Shown here piece after piece: positions 9,776 to 18,969 of a stretch of DNA of 64,000 nt. The DNA is from Anaerolineae bacterium (GTDB taxonomy: Bacteria; Chloroflexota; Anaerolineae; Aggregatilineales; Phototrophicaceae): the NCBI GenBank assembly GCA_022826865.1, contig JAJDUC010000106.1:1-64000 (forward strand), given 5' to 3'. Every line of letters starts with the position of its first letter. Within the stretch, counting starts at the first letter, position 1. A program made the translations under genes and the position numbers. Below the pieces are notes generated by a model. The model did not search any database, had not been told where the DNA came from, and was given only the letters and a program-made list of their open reading frames with translations.

Positions 9776-12700
9776 TTGGAAAGTGAATATGCGCGTTTCG
9801 GCACGATAAGGGGTTCCGTCATCAACGAGAGCTTGGTTTTTGTTTCCTACCATAATATCGACCTTGATTATGCTTTCCGGCTTTCGACCCGCTTGATTAG
9901 CTACTATCGCAATATCTGGCTCGATCGCTTCGCAATCGCGCCTTTGGCCGACTGGGCGGCGGGGATTCGGGAAGCGCGCAACCGGGCGACAGCTGCGATT
10001 GCAATCATATCGGACAGCTACCTTGATTCGGCCTATTGCCGCGCGGAATTTGAGCATTTCCAGGCGAGCGGCATCCCGGTCACCGCGGTGATAGCGCGCG
10101 ATTTCTCCACCGAAATGATCGCCGACTTCGCCTTCAACGACTGGGTCGACTTTCGCCGCTGGTTTGACGATCCCAGTGACCGCAGCCTCGAGAATCTGCT
10201 GAGCCAGATGCCGCCGGTCGAAAGCGCGGCCGGGACAGGCGAACGCCAGGACGCTCTGCGCAGCTTCATTCAGGCGTCCGAGTTGGCCTTGGCAAAGATG
10301 CCCAGCTCCTGGGCCGCTCTTCGCAACAGCGACGGGCCGGGCGCGGCGGAAATACGCCCTCGCATGCTGCAAAGCAGTCTGATCACGGCCGGCGACTTCA
10401 CGGCGCAGAAAGCGGGCGCTTCGCTTGCGGTGGAGGATCTGCTGCAGTGGTCCGCCGACGAGCCCCAATTCGTCGTCAGAGGCGAAGCCGGCGGCGGCAA
10501 AACCTTTTACGCGCGGCTCCTGGCGCTGGCCCAGGCGCATCAGGCGCTCTCGGATACTGAAGAAGCTGTGCCATTTTGGATCGATCTGGCGGGATGGAAT
10601 GGGCAATACGATAGTTTTGAGGCCTTCATGGAAGCGCAATGGCCGCTACTGTCTTATTGGCAGCACTGGTTGGAGAGCAATCCGGCCTTAATCGTATTTG
10701 ACCATTGGAATGATCTCTGCGCGGCCAACCCGATATTCGCGGGCGAAGCCAGCCAATGGATTGATGGCAACCCGAATCAGCGCATTGTGCTGCTTTCAGA
10801 GCGGGCCGGGCCCGGCGATCCAAACCTGCCCTGCCTGCGGATCAACCGCCCAACAACCGCATTCGCGCAAAAGCTCGCCAGCGGCTGCCTCATGCTGGAT
10901 CAACAGAGCGCCTTTCGGCAATTGCTGCGCGAAAAGGCCACGTTCATCGAAGAAAGTCAATTGGCCCAAATTGCGATCGGTATGGAACTGTTCGCGACCG
11001 ACCGGGCGCTTGCCTTCAATCACTGGCAAGCGGACCCGATGCCTGCGCTGCTGACGAACCGCCTGCAGCAGCTCCCCGCGGTGGCCAATGGTCTGAACGC
11101 GGCGCAGATTCTTGGGGCGCTGCGCGGGCTCGCCTGGTCGATGATGCTGCAAGACAATCATCGTTTTATGGCGCGCGCCGCCGCAGAATATCAGTTGGGC
11201 GACAGCCGCATCATCGATGCCGCGCTGGATCTGGGCCTCTTGAGCGCTTGCGGCGACCGGCTTCGCTTCGAGTCAATCGTCATGCAGCGCTTTCTTGCCG
11301 TCGAGAATCTAAAGCAGGACGGACTAATCAAGTATTTGACCCGGCCCGAGTTCGCCGACAGCGGACGCGTCGAGCAGAAGTGGGACGGCCTGGTTCTGAT
11401 CGCGGTCGACTCCGTGCCGGAAGATAGCCGCCTCCGCATCATAGACCAGATTGCCGACATTGACCCCTTCCTCGCTGTTATGTGCCTGCGACGAATCATG
11501 CCGCTGTACAAGGAAAACGCGGAAGGGCTGATCGCCAAGCTTCTGCGCTTGTGCGCCCAAAATCCAAACGCGCAGGGCGCTCTGCGCGCAACGCTCGCCG
11601 GCTTGCCCGATCCCGACTTGACGACAGTGATGATGCTGGGGCAGATGAGTCGCTTCAGCAATTCACAGCAACTCTGGCTCTGGCGCGAGGTGAGCGCGCT
11701 GCAGCTGGAATTGCCGGTGGACTTTTTGAATATCGTAAGCGAGCTCGACCGCCAGTCGGCTATTTCCGTTGCGGACCAGGTCGCCGACTACAACTTGTCG
11801 CTGGCCGTGGCCTGGCTCGTGAAACTCGCCCAGGGGGCGGACAAGAATCTGCGCCAAAACGCGATCTGGATGCTCGGCGAGATCAAATATCTGCCGACGG
11901 CGATCCTGCTGCTGGATTATCTCGAAGATCCCTATCGCAGCGACCAAAGTGAAGTTCTACTCGCGCTGATGAAATTCGCCTATTCCGAAATCCTGGTTCG
12001 GGTCTTGCAGTGGTCGCAGGAAAATCCCGCCCAGCGTAAATCTGTTGTTGCGGCGCTGGCCGCCCGCGGTCGCCTGGTCACAAGCCGCCTTCTCTCATTT
12101 GCCGACGCCCGCAAATTGACGCTCAATCCTGAATTCTACGAGATTGCGGCAAATACAAATGAAACTGATATCGCGCTCGGTTTGGCCGGGGTCATCGGTC
12201 AACGTACGACGCTGCCGGAGTCGCTCGAACTGGCGATCATGCGCCAGAAAAATGCGAGTGAGCTGGAGCGGCGTATCGCCGGCGCCATTAAGCATCTGCC
12301 CAATCGCGAGGGGCTCCAGCAACTGCTCGAGAACATTGTATTGGTCCTGGAAAATCCGCCAGAGTCCACCGTGCTGGCCGGCAGCAACATTGAGGCGCTC
12401 CTCTATGGCAAGCCGCTCTTCGATGAATTCAGCGCGCAGACTGTAGGGACGCATTATGCCACGATCCCGGACGATTTGGCGCAGCAACTCCAACACGCCG
12501 ACTGGCAAAAACGGCAGCGCGCGCTCAGTAGCCTGGTCGACCAGCCGGCTGACCTCGCTCTGCCAATCCTCCTGGAGATGAAGGACGACGAAGACAAGCG
12601 CCTGCGGCTGGCCGTTTACGAAAGCCTGTCCCGCTTCGATGATGAAACCGCGGCGCAGACGGCGCTCATGGCGGCGCTGGAGGATGCAGACCCCGATATC

Positions 12701-13765
12701 ATCGAAGCGGCGACGGGCCTCCTCCAAACGATGAAAGGTATCGACTGCCAGGCCTTGATTGAGCTGCTAAGCAGCGCCCGCCCGGCGACTGTCGCCGCCG
12801 CCATTGAGCTTCTGGCGGAGGCAAAATATGTGGTGGCGGCGCCTGAATTGCGTCGATTGCTGGATGACAGCCGTCTCGCCGCCGAGGGCGAGGCGACGAT
12901 CGGCCAGCGCGCGCGCGCCGCCCTGAACGCTCTTGAAAAATCGCATAGCGCCGGGGCAATCCCGCGGACCGACAGCGCGACCAGCGGGCCCGAGCCGGCC
13001 AGTTACGGCGACGAAGAAAAGATAAGGCGTACACTCCAGGTCTTGCGCGATGACGACTGGGGGCGGGCCCAGAAGGCGGCGCGCTTTCTGCGTAAATTTG
13101 CCCGACACTTGCGAGGCAGCGGCAACCCCAAGATCTTGCCATTGCTGCTTGAAGCGCTTGAGGACAGCAACTGGAGCGTTCGTTGGGCCTCCGCCGAGGC
13201 GCTAGCGATGTTGCAGGATCGCGCCGCAATCCCCAAGTTGGCGCATTGCCTTTCCGACTCGCATTGGATTGTGCAGGCAACGGCGATCCGCGCCCTGGCG
13301 GAGTTAGGCGCCAGCGAAGAAGCCGCGCGCATCGCGCCTCTGCTGCGGAGTCCTCATAAAGCCCTGCGCGAAGCGGCGGCGGAAGCCCTTGGCCAATTGG
13401 GTGATACGCGGGTCATTCCGGCGCTCGGCGACGCCTTGAAAAACGATGCCGATGAATTCTTGCGCTTGGCCGCGCTGAAGTCGATTTATCAAATCAATGC
13501 CGCCGCCGCCCGCCCCTGGCTTGATCTCGCGCTCAGCGACGGCTGTTTGCACTTGCGCCTGTTTGCCATGAAAAGATTGGCGCCACAGATGAATGAGAGC
13601 GACCTGCCCATCCTCCAAGAATTGCTGATCGAAGATGAAACGCCCTCATGGGAAAGTGTATCGCTGCGCGATCTCGCCATTGAGACTTTGCAGCGAATCG
13701 ACAGCGCAGAAAGCCGGGCCCTGCTTCAATATGGCGCTGCGTTGGAAGGGCGAAACGGCGAATGA
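9776..13765 (+). CDS. TIR - P-loop (STAND/NACHT-like) - HEAT-repeat protein; real start possibly TTG 9833
   Basis: TIR: SLVFVSYHNIDLDYAFRLSTRL...IISDSYLDSAYCRAEFEHF; Walker A-like GEAGGGKT; ALIVFDHWNDL; C-terminal HEAT repeats (ALEDSNWSVRWASAEALAMLQDRAAIPKLAHCLSDSHWIVQATAIRALAELG). Confidence 0.82.
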   Translation: MESEYARFGTIRGSVINESLVFVSYHNIDLDYAFRLSTRLISYYRNIWLDRFAIAPLADWAAGIREARNRATAAIAIISDSYLDSAYCRAEFEHFQASGIPVTAVIARDFSTEMIADFAFNDWVDFRRWFDDPSDRSLENLLSQMPPVESAAGTGERQDALRSFIQASELALAKMPSSWAALRNSDGPGAAEIRPRMLQSSLITAGDFTAQKAGASLAVEDLLQWSADEPQFVVRGEAGGGKTFYARLLALAQAHQALSDTEEAVPFWIDLAGWNGQYDSFEAFMEAQWPLLSYWQHWLESNPALIVFDHWNDLCAANPIFAGEASQWIDGNPNQRIVLLSERAGPGDPNLPCLRINRPTTAFAQKLASGCLMLDQQSAFRQLLREKATFIEESQLAQIAIGMELFATDRALAFNHWQADPMPALLTNRLQQLPAVANGLNAAQILGALRGLAWSMMLQDNHRFMARAAAEYQLGDSRIIDAALDLGLLSACGDRLRFESIVMQRFLAVENLKQDGLIKYLTRPEFADSGRVEQKWDGLVLIAVDSVPEDSRLRIIDQIADIDPFLAVMCLRRIMPLYKENAEGLIAKLLRLCAQNPNAQGALRATLAGLPDPDLTTVMMLGQMSRFSNSQQLWLWREVSALQLELPVDFLNIVSELDRQSAISVADQVADYNLSLAVAWLVKLAQGADKNLRQNAIWMLGEIKYLPTAILLLDYLEDPYRSDQSEVLLALMKFAYSEILVRVLQWSQENPAQRKSVVAALAARGRLVTSRLLSFADARKLTLNPEFYEIAANTNETDIALGLAGVIGQRTTLPESLELAIMRQKNASELERRIAGAIKHLPNREGLQQLLENIVLVLENPPESTVLAGSNIEALLYGKPLFDEFSAQTVGTHYATIPDDLAQQLQHADWQKRQRALSSLVDQPADLALPILLEMKDDEDKRLRLAVYESLSRFDDETAAQTALMAALEDADPDIIEAATGLLQTMKGIDCQALIELLSSARPATVAAAIELLAEAKYVVAAPELRRLLDDSRLAAEGEATIGQRARAALNALEKSHSAGAIPRTDSATSGPEPASYGDEEKIRRTLQVLRDDDWGRAQKAARFLRKFARHLRGSGNPKILPLLLEALEDSNWSVRWASAEALAMLQDRAAIPKLAHCLSDSHWIVQATAIRALAELGASEEAARIAPLLRSPHKALREAAAEALGQLGDTRVIPALGDALKNDADEFLRLAALKSIYQINAAAARPWLDLALSDGCLHLRLFAMKRLAPQMNESDLPILQELLIEDETPSWESVSLRDLAIETLQRIDSAESRALLQYGAALEGRNGE

Positions 13766-15441
13766 AGATTTTTGTCAGCTACGCCCGTGTCGACAAGGCC
13801 TTTTGCATTCGCATCATCGAGACCTTGCATGCGCACGATGTCTGGTACGATCAGCGGCTCAACACCGGGCAAGACTGGTGGAAGGAGATTCTGCGCCGGC
13901 TCGATTGGTGCGATCTGTTTGTATACCTGCTTTCGCCGGATTCAGTGGCGTCGCGCTATTGCCGCCGGGAGTTGGAAGTCGCGCTGCAGCTGCGGCGTGA
14001 GATCGTGCCCGTACTGATCGACCGCAGCACGGTGCTGCCAGCGAAAATTAAGGACTGGCAATTTGTTGACCTGTCCGATAGCTTGACCGTGGAAAATGTC
14101 TCGCTGCTGCTGAACGCCATATTGATTGCGGAACGCCGGCGCAGCGCAGCCGCAGCCAACGGCGGCGAACCCGCTCCCGCGTCATCCGACAACCCGGTAG
14201 ATTTGGTCAGCGAAGGCGTTAAGGCGCTGGAAAAGGGCGATTACGACAAGGCCATCGTCCTGCTGAAGCAAGCGCAGGCCAGCGGCTACCGTTCGCGTTT
14301 TGTTCCCTTGGACAAATTGCTGCGGGTCGCGGAATCCGCCGTCGCCGGTCGGTCAAACTCCCGCGAATTAGAGCGAGAGTATCAACATATCGTCGCCCTG
14401 TTCGCCTTTGAAAGCACGCGGCAAATGGCCTGCGAAGCCTTGGCCGAGTTCCAAAAAGAGTTTGGCAATTACGACCCGCAGAACCTGAGGCGATTCTGCA
14501 AATCGGGCGACAGCGCGACAATGGGCATCTCCGATACGGTCAAAGCTTCCGGCATCTTGACCGCGCCGCGGCCGCAGACGCCTGTAAAAACGGCGCGGCA
14601 AGCGCTGGTAAAGGCCGAAGCGCTAACCGCGACGAGCCAGGCCTTGGCCGACGCGCCGCAGAATCAGGCTTTCCTGCGCGCCCGATCGGCCGCCCTCGCC
14701 TTCGATGAGCCGAGCGCGGTCAAAGAGATTTTGCCCATGCTACAATGGTGTGACATTGCGCATGGCAGCGTCACCATCTCCAGCCTTGTCGGCGCCGATG
14801 AAGACTTCGGCGAAATCACCGAGCAAGTTGACAACTTTGTCATGAGCAAGTATCCGGTGACTAATGCGCAATTCGACATCTTTGTCCAAGCGCAGGACGG
14901 TTACAAGAATCCGCGCTGGTGGAGCCATTCGGCGCATGCGCAGCGCTGGTTCAAGCTAGGCAAGGGCGCTGCCGGCTCGCGTTTTAGCGGTGACAGCCTG
15001 CCACGCGAAAATGTCAACTGGTATGAGGCGATGGCATTTGCCAATTGGCTGGGAGATATGCTGAAGATGAAGATCGCGCTGCCGACAATTGCGCAATGGC
15101 AGCGCGCCGCCAAAGGCGATGACGATCGTTATTTCCCCTGGGGCGACGAATACCATGAGGAGCATTGCAACACGCTGGAGACGGGTTTGAAGACTACTAC
15201 GCCGGTCGATCGCTATCACAAAGGCATCAGTCCTTACGGCGTTTTTGACCTGGCGGGCAACATCTGGGAATGGACGCTGAACACAGCGGCGGCCGCAGAA
15301 GACGGGCGCGACTACCGCCGGGCGGTCGCCGGCGGCAGCTTCGTCAGTCCTTGCGACCGCGCCCAGACCTCCTTTCGCTATTACCTCGACCCGCGTGTGC
15401 GGTATTCATCCATAGGCTTTCGCCTGGTCGGCTTGACATGA
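13762..15441 (+). CDS. TIR domain - helical linker - formylglycine-generating-enzyme (FGE/SUMF1) fold protein
   Basis: MKIFVSYARVDKAFCIRIIETLHAHDVWYD...LLSPDSVASRYCRRELEVAL; FGE-like YPVTNAQFDIFVQAQ, LPRENVNWYEAMAFANWLG, LPTIAQWQRAAKGDDDRYFPWGDEY, YGVFDLAGNIWEWTLN, GGSFVSP...SSIGFRLV; ATGA overlap with upstream gene. Confidence 0.88.
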   Translation: MKIFVSYARVDKAFCIRIIETLHAHDVWYDQRLNTGQDWWKEILRRLDWCDLFVYLLSPDSVASRYCRRELEVALQLRREIVPVLIDRSTVLPAKIKDWQFVDLSDSLTVENVSLLLNAILIAERRRSAAAANGGEPAPASSDNPVDLVSEGVKALEKGDYDKAIVLLKQAQASGYRSRFVPLDKLLRVAESAVAGRSNSRELEREYQHIVALFAFESTRQMACEALAEFQKEFGNYDPQNLRRFCKSGDSATMGISDTVKASGILTAPRPQTPVKTARQALVKAEALTATSQALADAPQNQAFLRARSAALAFDEPSAVKEILPMLQWCDIAHGSVTISSLVGADEDFGEITEQVDNFVMSKYPVTNAQFDIFVQAQDGYKNPRWWSHSAHAQRWFKLGKGAAGSRFSGDSLPRENVNWYEAMAFANWLGDMLKMKIALPTIAQWQRAAKGDDDRYFPWGDEYHEEHCNTLETGLKTTTPVDRYHKGISPYGVFDLAGNIWEWTLNTAAAAEDGRDYRRAVAGGSFVSPCDRAQTSFRYYLDPRVRYSSIGFRLVGLT

Positions 15442-15498
15442 ACGCGAGACGCAACTGAAATCGAACGCAGACGCAACAAGCGTGAAGGGAATGCAAAA

Positions 15499-16011
15499 GT
15501 GGATTCGAGCGAACGAAGTCTAAACAAGGCCGGGCCATTCCGTCCCGATATCAACATTGACATTGACCACCTGTCGGTGACGGGTCACGTCGTCTTCGCC
15601 GGGCGCGATGGCCAGGTCAAGGTGCAGACCGGCGGCGATGTCGCGCAGCATACGAATCAGACGGTGACAGTGGGCGGGGTCGAAACCACGCCGCAAGAAT
15701 TTGATATGATGTTGCAGTGCTTTCGCAACGTCGAGGACACGATAAAGAAGCAGGATATGCTGCCGGAATCGCGCGAAGCGGCTATGCACGATTTGCAGAC
15801 TGTGGAAGCGCAACTGACCACGCCCAAGAAACCCAATACACGGCTCCTGCTGCGCGCGGCGAAATCCCTGTTGCGCTTCTCCCCAGCTTTGACCGCCGCC
15901 GCCTTGACCCTGTTCGATCAACCGCTCGTGGGCGCAATTATGGCCAGCGCCGGCGAAGTCGCCATCAACTTTCACGAAGCAATCTCCCGCAATCGCGCCA
16001 AAAAAATCTGA
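15499..16011 (+). CDS. Small putative adaptor/effector: N-terminal beta-motif (SVTGHVVFAGRD...TGGDV), C-terminal helical hydrophobic segment
   Basis: GTG start; embedded in TIR/NACHT operon; shares a motif with the next gene; hydrophobic SPALTAAALTLFDQPLVGAIMASAGEVAINF. Confidence 0.65.
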   Translation: MDSSERSLNKAGPFRPDINIDIDHLSVTGHVVFAGRDGQVKVQTGGDVAQHTNQTVTVGGVETTPQEFDMMLQCFRNVEDTIKKQDMLPESREAAMHDLQTVEAQLTTPKKPNTRLLLRAAKSLLRFSPALTAAALTLFDQPLVGAIMASAGEVAINFHEAISRNRAKKI

Positions 16012-16086
16012 GCGCAGCCGCGTCCATCGTGCCATACTGAAAGGCGCAAAACCCGGTCTGGCGCAAGCCGGCGCGCCCGCCGCGTA

Positions 16087-18549
16087 ATGCCGGGAATTTC
16101 AACATCGCCGGGCAATCAAGAGCGAGACGCGCAAATGAACCAACCTGTGCGGCCGGGCGCCGCCAAGGCCATTGCCAAGCCGGCGCGCGCCGCGCCTGCA
16201 AGTCAGATGATGATCGCCTCGCCCGCCGCCTGGCGCAGTTTCGTCCAAAATAACTGGAGCCAGCTCAAGCGTCAGGCAGACCAGTCGACGCTCGATTCGC
16301 CTTACCAGAAGCTGGTCATGATGGTCTTCACGCCAGTCCTGCCGAATCCGACAACAAAACTGACCTTGCTGCGCCGCCTGCTGAAGCGCTATCGCTACTG
16401 CGGGCCATTGAGCAAGCGCCTGACAGAGATCTATCGCGACCGCAATTACAGGCGGACGGCGGAAGACCTGGCGCGGCAGGACCTCTTGCCGGAAAAACTG
16501 AACAGCGATGAATTGGTCGGGCTGGACTGGCTGATCGTGGCGACCGGCGGCTTGGACGGCTCGGCCAACCAAGGGGTGAAGGCAATGCAATTCGCGCGCA
16601 ATCTGCTTGAAACCATGCGCGAACATACCGATTATCCGTCGGCCGTGCGCGTACAGGCGGGCAGCATCTCCGCCGGCGGGCATGTCATCTTCGCCGGCCA
16701 GGATGTCAATATCGTGGCCGAGCATTACCAAGGCAACAAGTCTGCGCTGAAAGCTTATCTCGCCGCCGTGCGCAGCGAATGGAATATCCCGACGACCACC
16801 ATTCACCCGGCGTCGCAGCATCATACGCCGGCCATGCTGCATCAGCTTTACACGCCAGTTGACATCTGGACGGACCAGCGGCAGTTCCACGCGGTAAGCA
16901 TCGAAGAACTGAACGCGAGGCGCTATCAAGCTATCGAAAAAGACATGGGGTTCGTCCGCGAATCGGTCTTTGAGGTTGTCTCCGCGCAGCCCTTGATTGT
17001 CATCACGGGCGCCGCTGGCACGGGCAAGAGCTCCTTGTGCCGCTTCATCGTCACCGCCCTGGCTTATGCCTGCGACCCACGCGCCGAGCGACAGGACAAG
17101 GTAAAGGGTTTGGAGATGCTGGGCGCCTCCTGGATTCACGGTCCGATCTTGCCGATTTATGTCAGCCTGCGCGATTTCGCCAATTCGCCCAACCTGTTTC
17201 CCAAAGCGATGGGCGAAGCCTCGGCGGCGCGGCTGCTCGATTACATCAAACGGGCCACCGGCAACCTGGCGCCTCATCTGGAAGGCTATCTGACCCAAAG
17301 CGCTGTGCCGACTCACGGCAGTTTGCTTGTGCTTGACGGCCTCGACGAGGTCTATGAGGAGCATGACCGCATCCTTCTGCAGCGGATCATCGAGAACTGG
17401 GTCGATCGTTTTCCAAGCTGTCGCATCATCGTCACCAGCCGCACCTACGCCTACCGCCACGATTCGCGCTGGCGCCTGTCCGATCGCTTCGCCTCGGCGG
17501 AGTTGGCGCCCTTTACCTGGCAGCAAGTCCAGACTTATATTGAACGCTGGTATGACAATGTCGCTCAGAACCGCCCCGGCGTTCTGGGCGGGCGCGCAGT
17601 CGCGCCGAAGCAGGCCGCCCTGATGGCCGCTGATCTTAACAAGACCATCCGCGAAACGCGGGCGCTCTGGCCGCTGGCGCGTCAGCCATTGATGCTCGCC
17701 TTGCTCACCCTGATTCACGAAGACTACAAGCAACTGCCGGATAAACGCGCCGAGCTCTATGAACATACGGTTGAATTGCTGGACCGCTGGAATATTCCCT
17801 CGCCCGCCGACAAGCTGCATGAGAAGCTGGCCAATATCAATCTCGACCGCATGCGGGCCGCCTTAAAACTGATCGCCTTTGAGCTGCACTCCGAACAGCA
17901 AAGTTATCAGCGCTATCCCACGATCATTCAACGGGGGCGTTTGCTGGATAAGCTGGTCGAGCAGCAGGCGCTGGGCGGCGGTTTGGGGGCGGGCATTGAA
18001 GATGTCCTGGAATACCTGGCGACCCGCAACGGCATCCTGGTCTCGGACGCGCCCAATCTATATCGCTTTCCTCACTTGACGATTCAGGAATATCTGGCGG
18101 CCTGCGCGCTACTTGAATTCTACGATGAGTGCCAAATGCCGGCTGAACTGCGGCCACAGAGCGCCGAGGGCTGGATCTTTCCGGAGAATATCGTCGCTCT
18201 CCTTTGCCACGATTACGCTCGCTGGCGCAACGTGGCGCTCTTCGCCGGCGCGATCATCGCTGCCGGCAAGTGGCAGGATATGCGCTGGCATCTCATCGAC
18301 GAATTGCTGCCAACCAGATTTGAAGGGACCTTGTCCGAACAAGCGCTGCATTGCATCAGCGTTGCGGCGGAAATATGGGGCGAAAGCTGGCTCAAGTCGC
18401 GCACGCGCAGTCAATTCGGAATCGAGTCTCATCTGGTGACTTGCCTGCGGCATATTCACGGGGATGAACGCATCGACGCGCCCGAGCGCGCCAATAACTA
18501 CGCCATCCTGTCCCGGCTGGCGCGCAATCAACCGGCCCGAGCCCAATGA
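16087..18549 (+). CDS. NACHT-domain STAND NTPase
   Basis: Walker A GAAGTGKSS, Walker B SLLVLDGLDEV, CRIIVTSRTYAYR sensor-1-like, ELAPFTWQQVQTYIERWY, FPHLTIQEYLAACAL. Confidence 0.88.
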   Translation: MPGISTSPGNQERDAQMNQPVRPGAAKAIAKPARAAPASQMMIASPAAWRSFVQNNWSQLKRQADQSTLDSPYQKLVMMVFTPVLPNPTTKLTLLRRLLKRYRYCGPLSKRLTEIYRDRNYRRTAEDLARQDLLPEKLNSDELVGLDWLIVATGGLDGSANQGVKAMQFARNLLETMREHTDYPSAVRVQAGSISAGGHVIFAGQDVNIVAEHYQGNKSALKAYLAAVRSEWNIPTTTIHPASQHHTPAMLHQLYTPVDIWTDQRQFHAVSIEELNARRYQAIEKDMGFVRESVFEVVSAQPLIVITGAAGTGKSSLCRFIVTALAYACDPRAERQDKVKGLEMLGASWIHGPILPIYVSLRDFANSPNLFPKAMGEASAARLLDYIKRATGNLAPHLEGYLTQSAVPTHGSLLVLDGLDEVYEEHDRILLQRIIENWVDRFPSCRIIVTSRTYAYRHDSRWRLSDRFASAELAPFTWQQVQTYIERWYDNVAQNRPGVLGGRAVAPKQAALMAADLNKTIRETRALWPLARQPLMLALLTLIHEDYKQLPDKRAELYEHTVELLDRWNIPSPADKLHEKLANINLDRMRAALKLIAFELHSEQQSYQRYPTIIQRGRLLDKLVEQQALGGGLGAGIEDVLEYLATRNGILVSDAPNLYRFPHLTIQEYLAACALLEFYDECQMPAELRPQSAEGWIFPENIVALLCHDYARWRNVALFAGAIIAAGKWQDMRWHLIDELLPTRFEGTLSEQALHCISVAAEIWGESWLKSRTRSQFGIESHLVTCLRHIHGDERIDAPERANNYAILSRLARNQPARAQ

Positions 18550-18613
18550 ACGGACGGGCCTGCCTCTTCGGGCAATCGCTTCAAAACATTGTCGCCGATG
18601 GCCATGTAAAAAT

Positions 18614-18969
18614 GTAGGGGCGACTCTGTGAGTCGCCCGCCATCTGCCAACTGGATGTACGGGCGAGCCCGTGGCTCGCCCAAAAATATACCATGACCAA
18701 CAACAGAATTCTCGCAGGGCTAACTTGGCGCTACTGCTGTGTCCTCAGCAATCCCATGTAAGCAATTGAAACAATGCGCGTCGTCTTTCACTGCATACTT
18801 GCGGGCGACCCAAGGGTCGCCCCTACGGTATAAGAGGAGACTCGCTGTAAGGGCGAGCGGTCAGTGTCTACGCGACCTACGCGACCCTGTGAATCGCCCG
18901 CCGACACAAGCGCGAATTTTCGGGCGACACACAGCCGCGCGTAGACACTGCGGGTCAGTCGCCCCTACG
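18614..18969. repeat. Cluster of short hairpin intergenic repeats
   Basis: gggcgactctgtgagtcgccc, gggcgagcccgtggctcgccc, gggcgacccaagggtcgcccc, gggcgagcggtcagtgtctacgcgacctacgcgaccctgtgaatcgccc, gggcgacacacagccgcgcgtagacactgcgggtcagtcgcccctacg. Confidence 0.75.

Noticed and set aside
15300-15441. Possible diversity-generating retroelement variable region at the C-terminus of the TIR-FGE protein
   Set aside because: FGE/C-type-lectin folds are common DGR targets, but I see no reverse-transcriptase ORF, no template repeat and no AAC/AAT-rich codons in the window.
16099-17820. 573-aa ORF on the minus strand antisense to the NACHT gene
   Set aside because: Shadow ORF created by GC-biased codons; no recognisable domains, while the plus strand has clear NACHT motifs. 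Same reasoning for 9554-10639(-), 15520-16035(-), 26461-27282(-), 4978-5982(+) and similar.
18614-18969. Possible CRISPR array
   Set aside because: The repeats are palindromes of differing sequence and irregular spacing, with no uniform repeat-spacer periodicity and no cas genes in the window.
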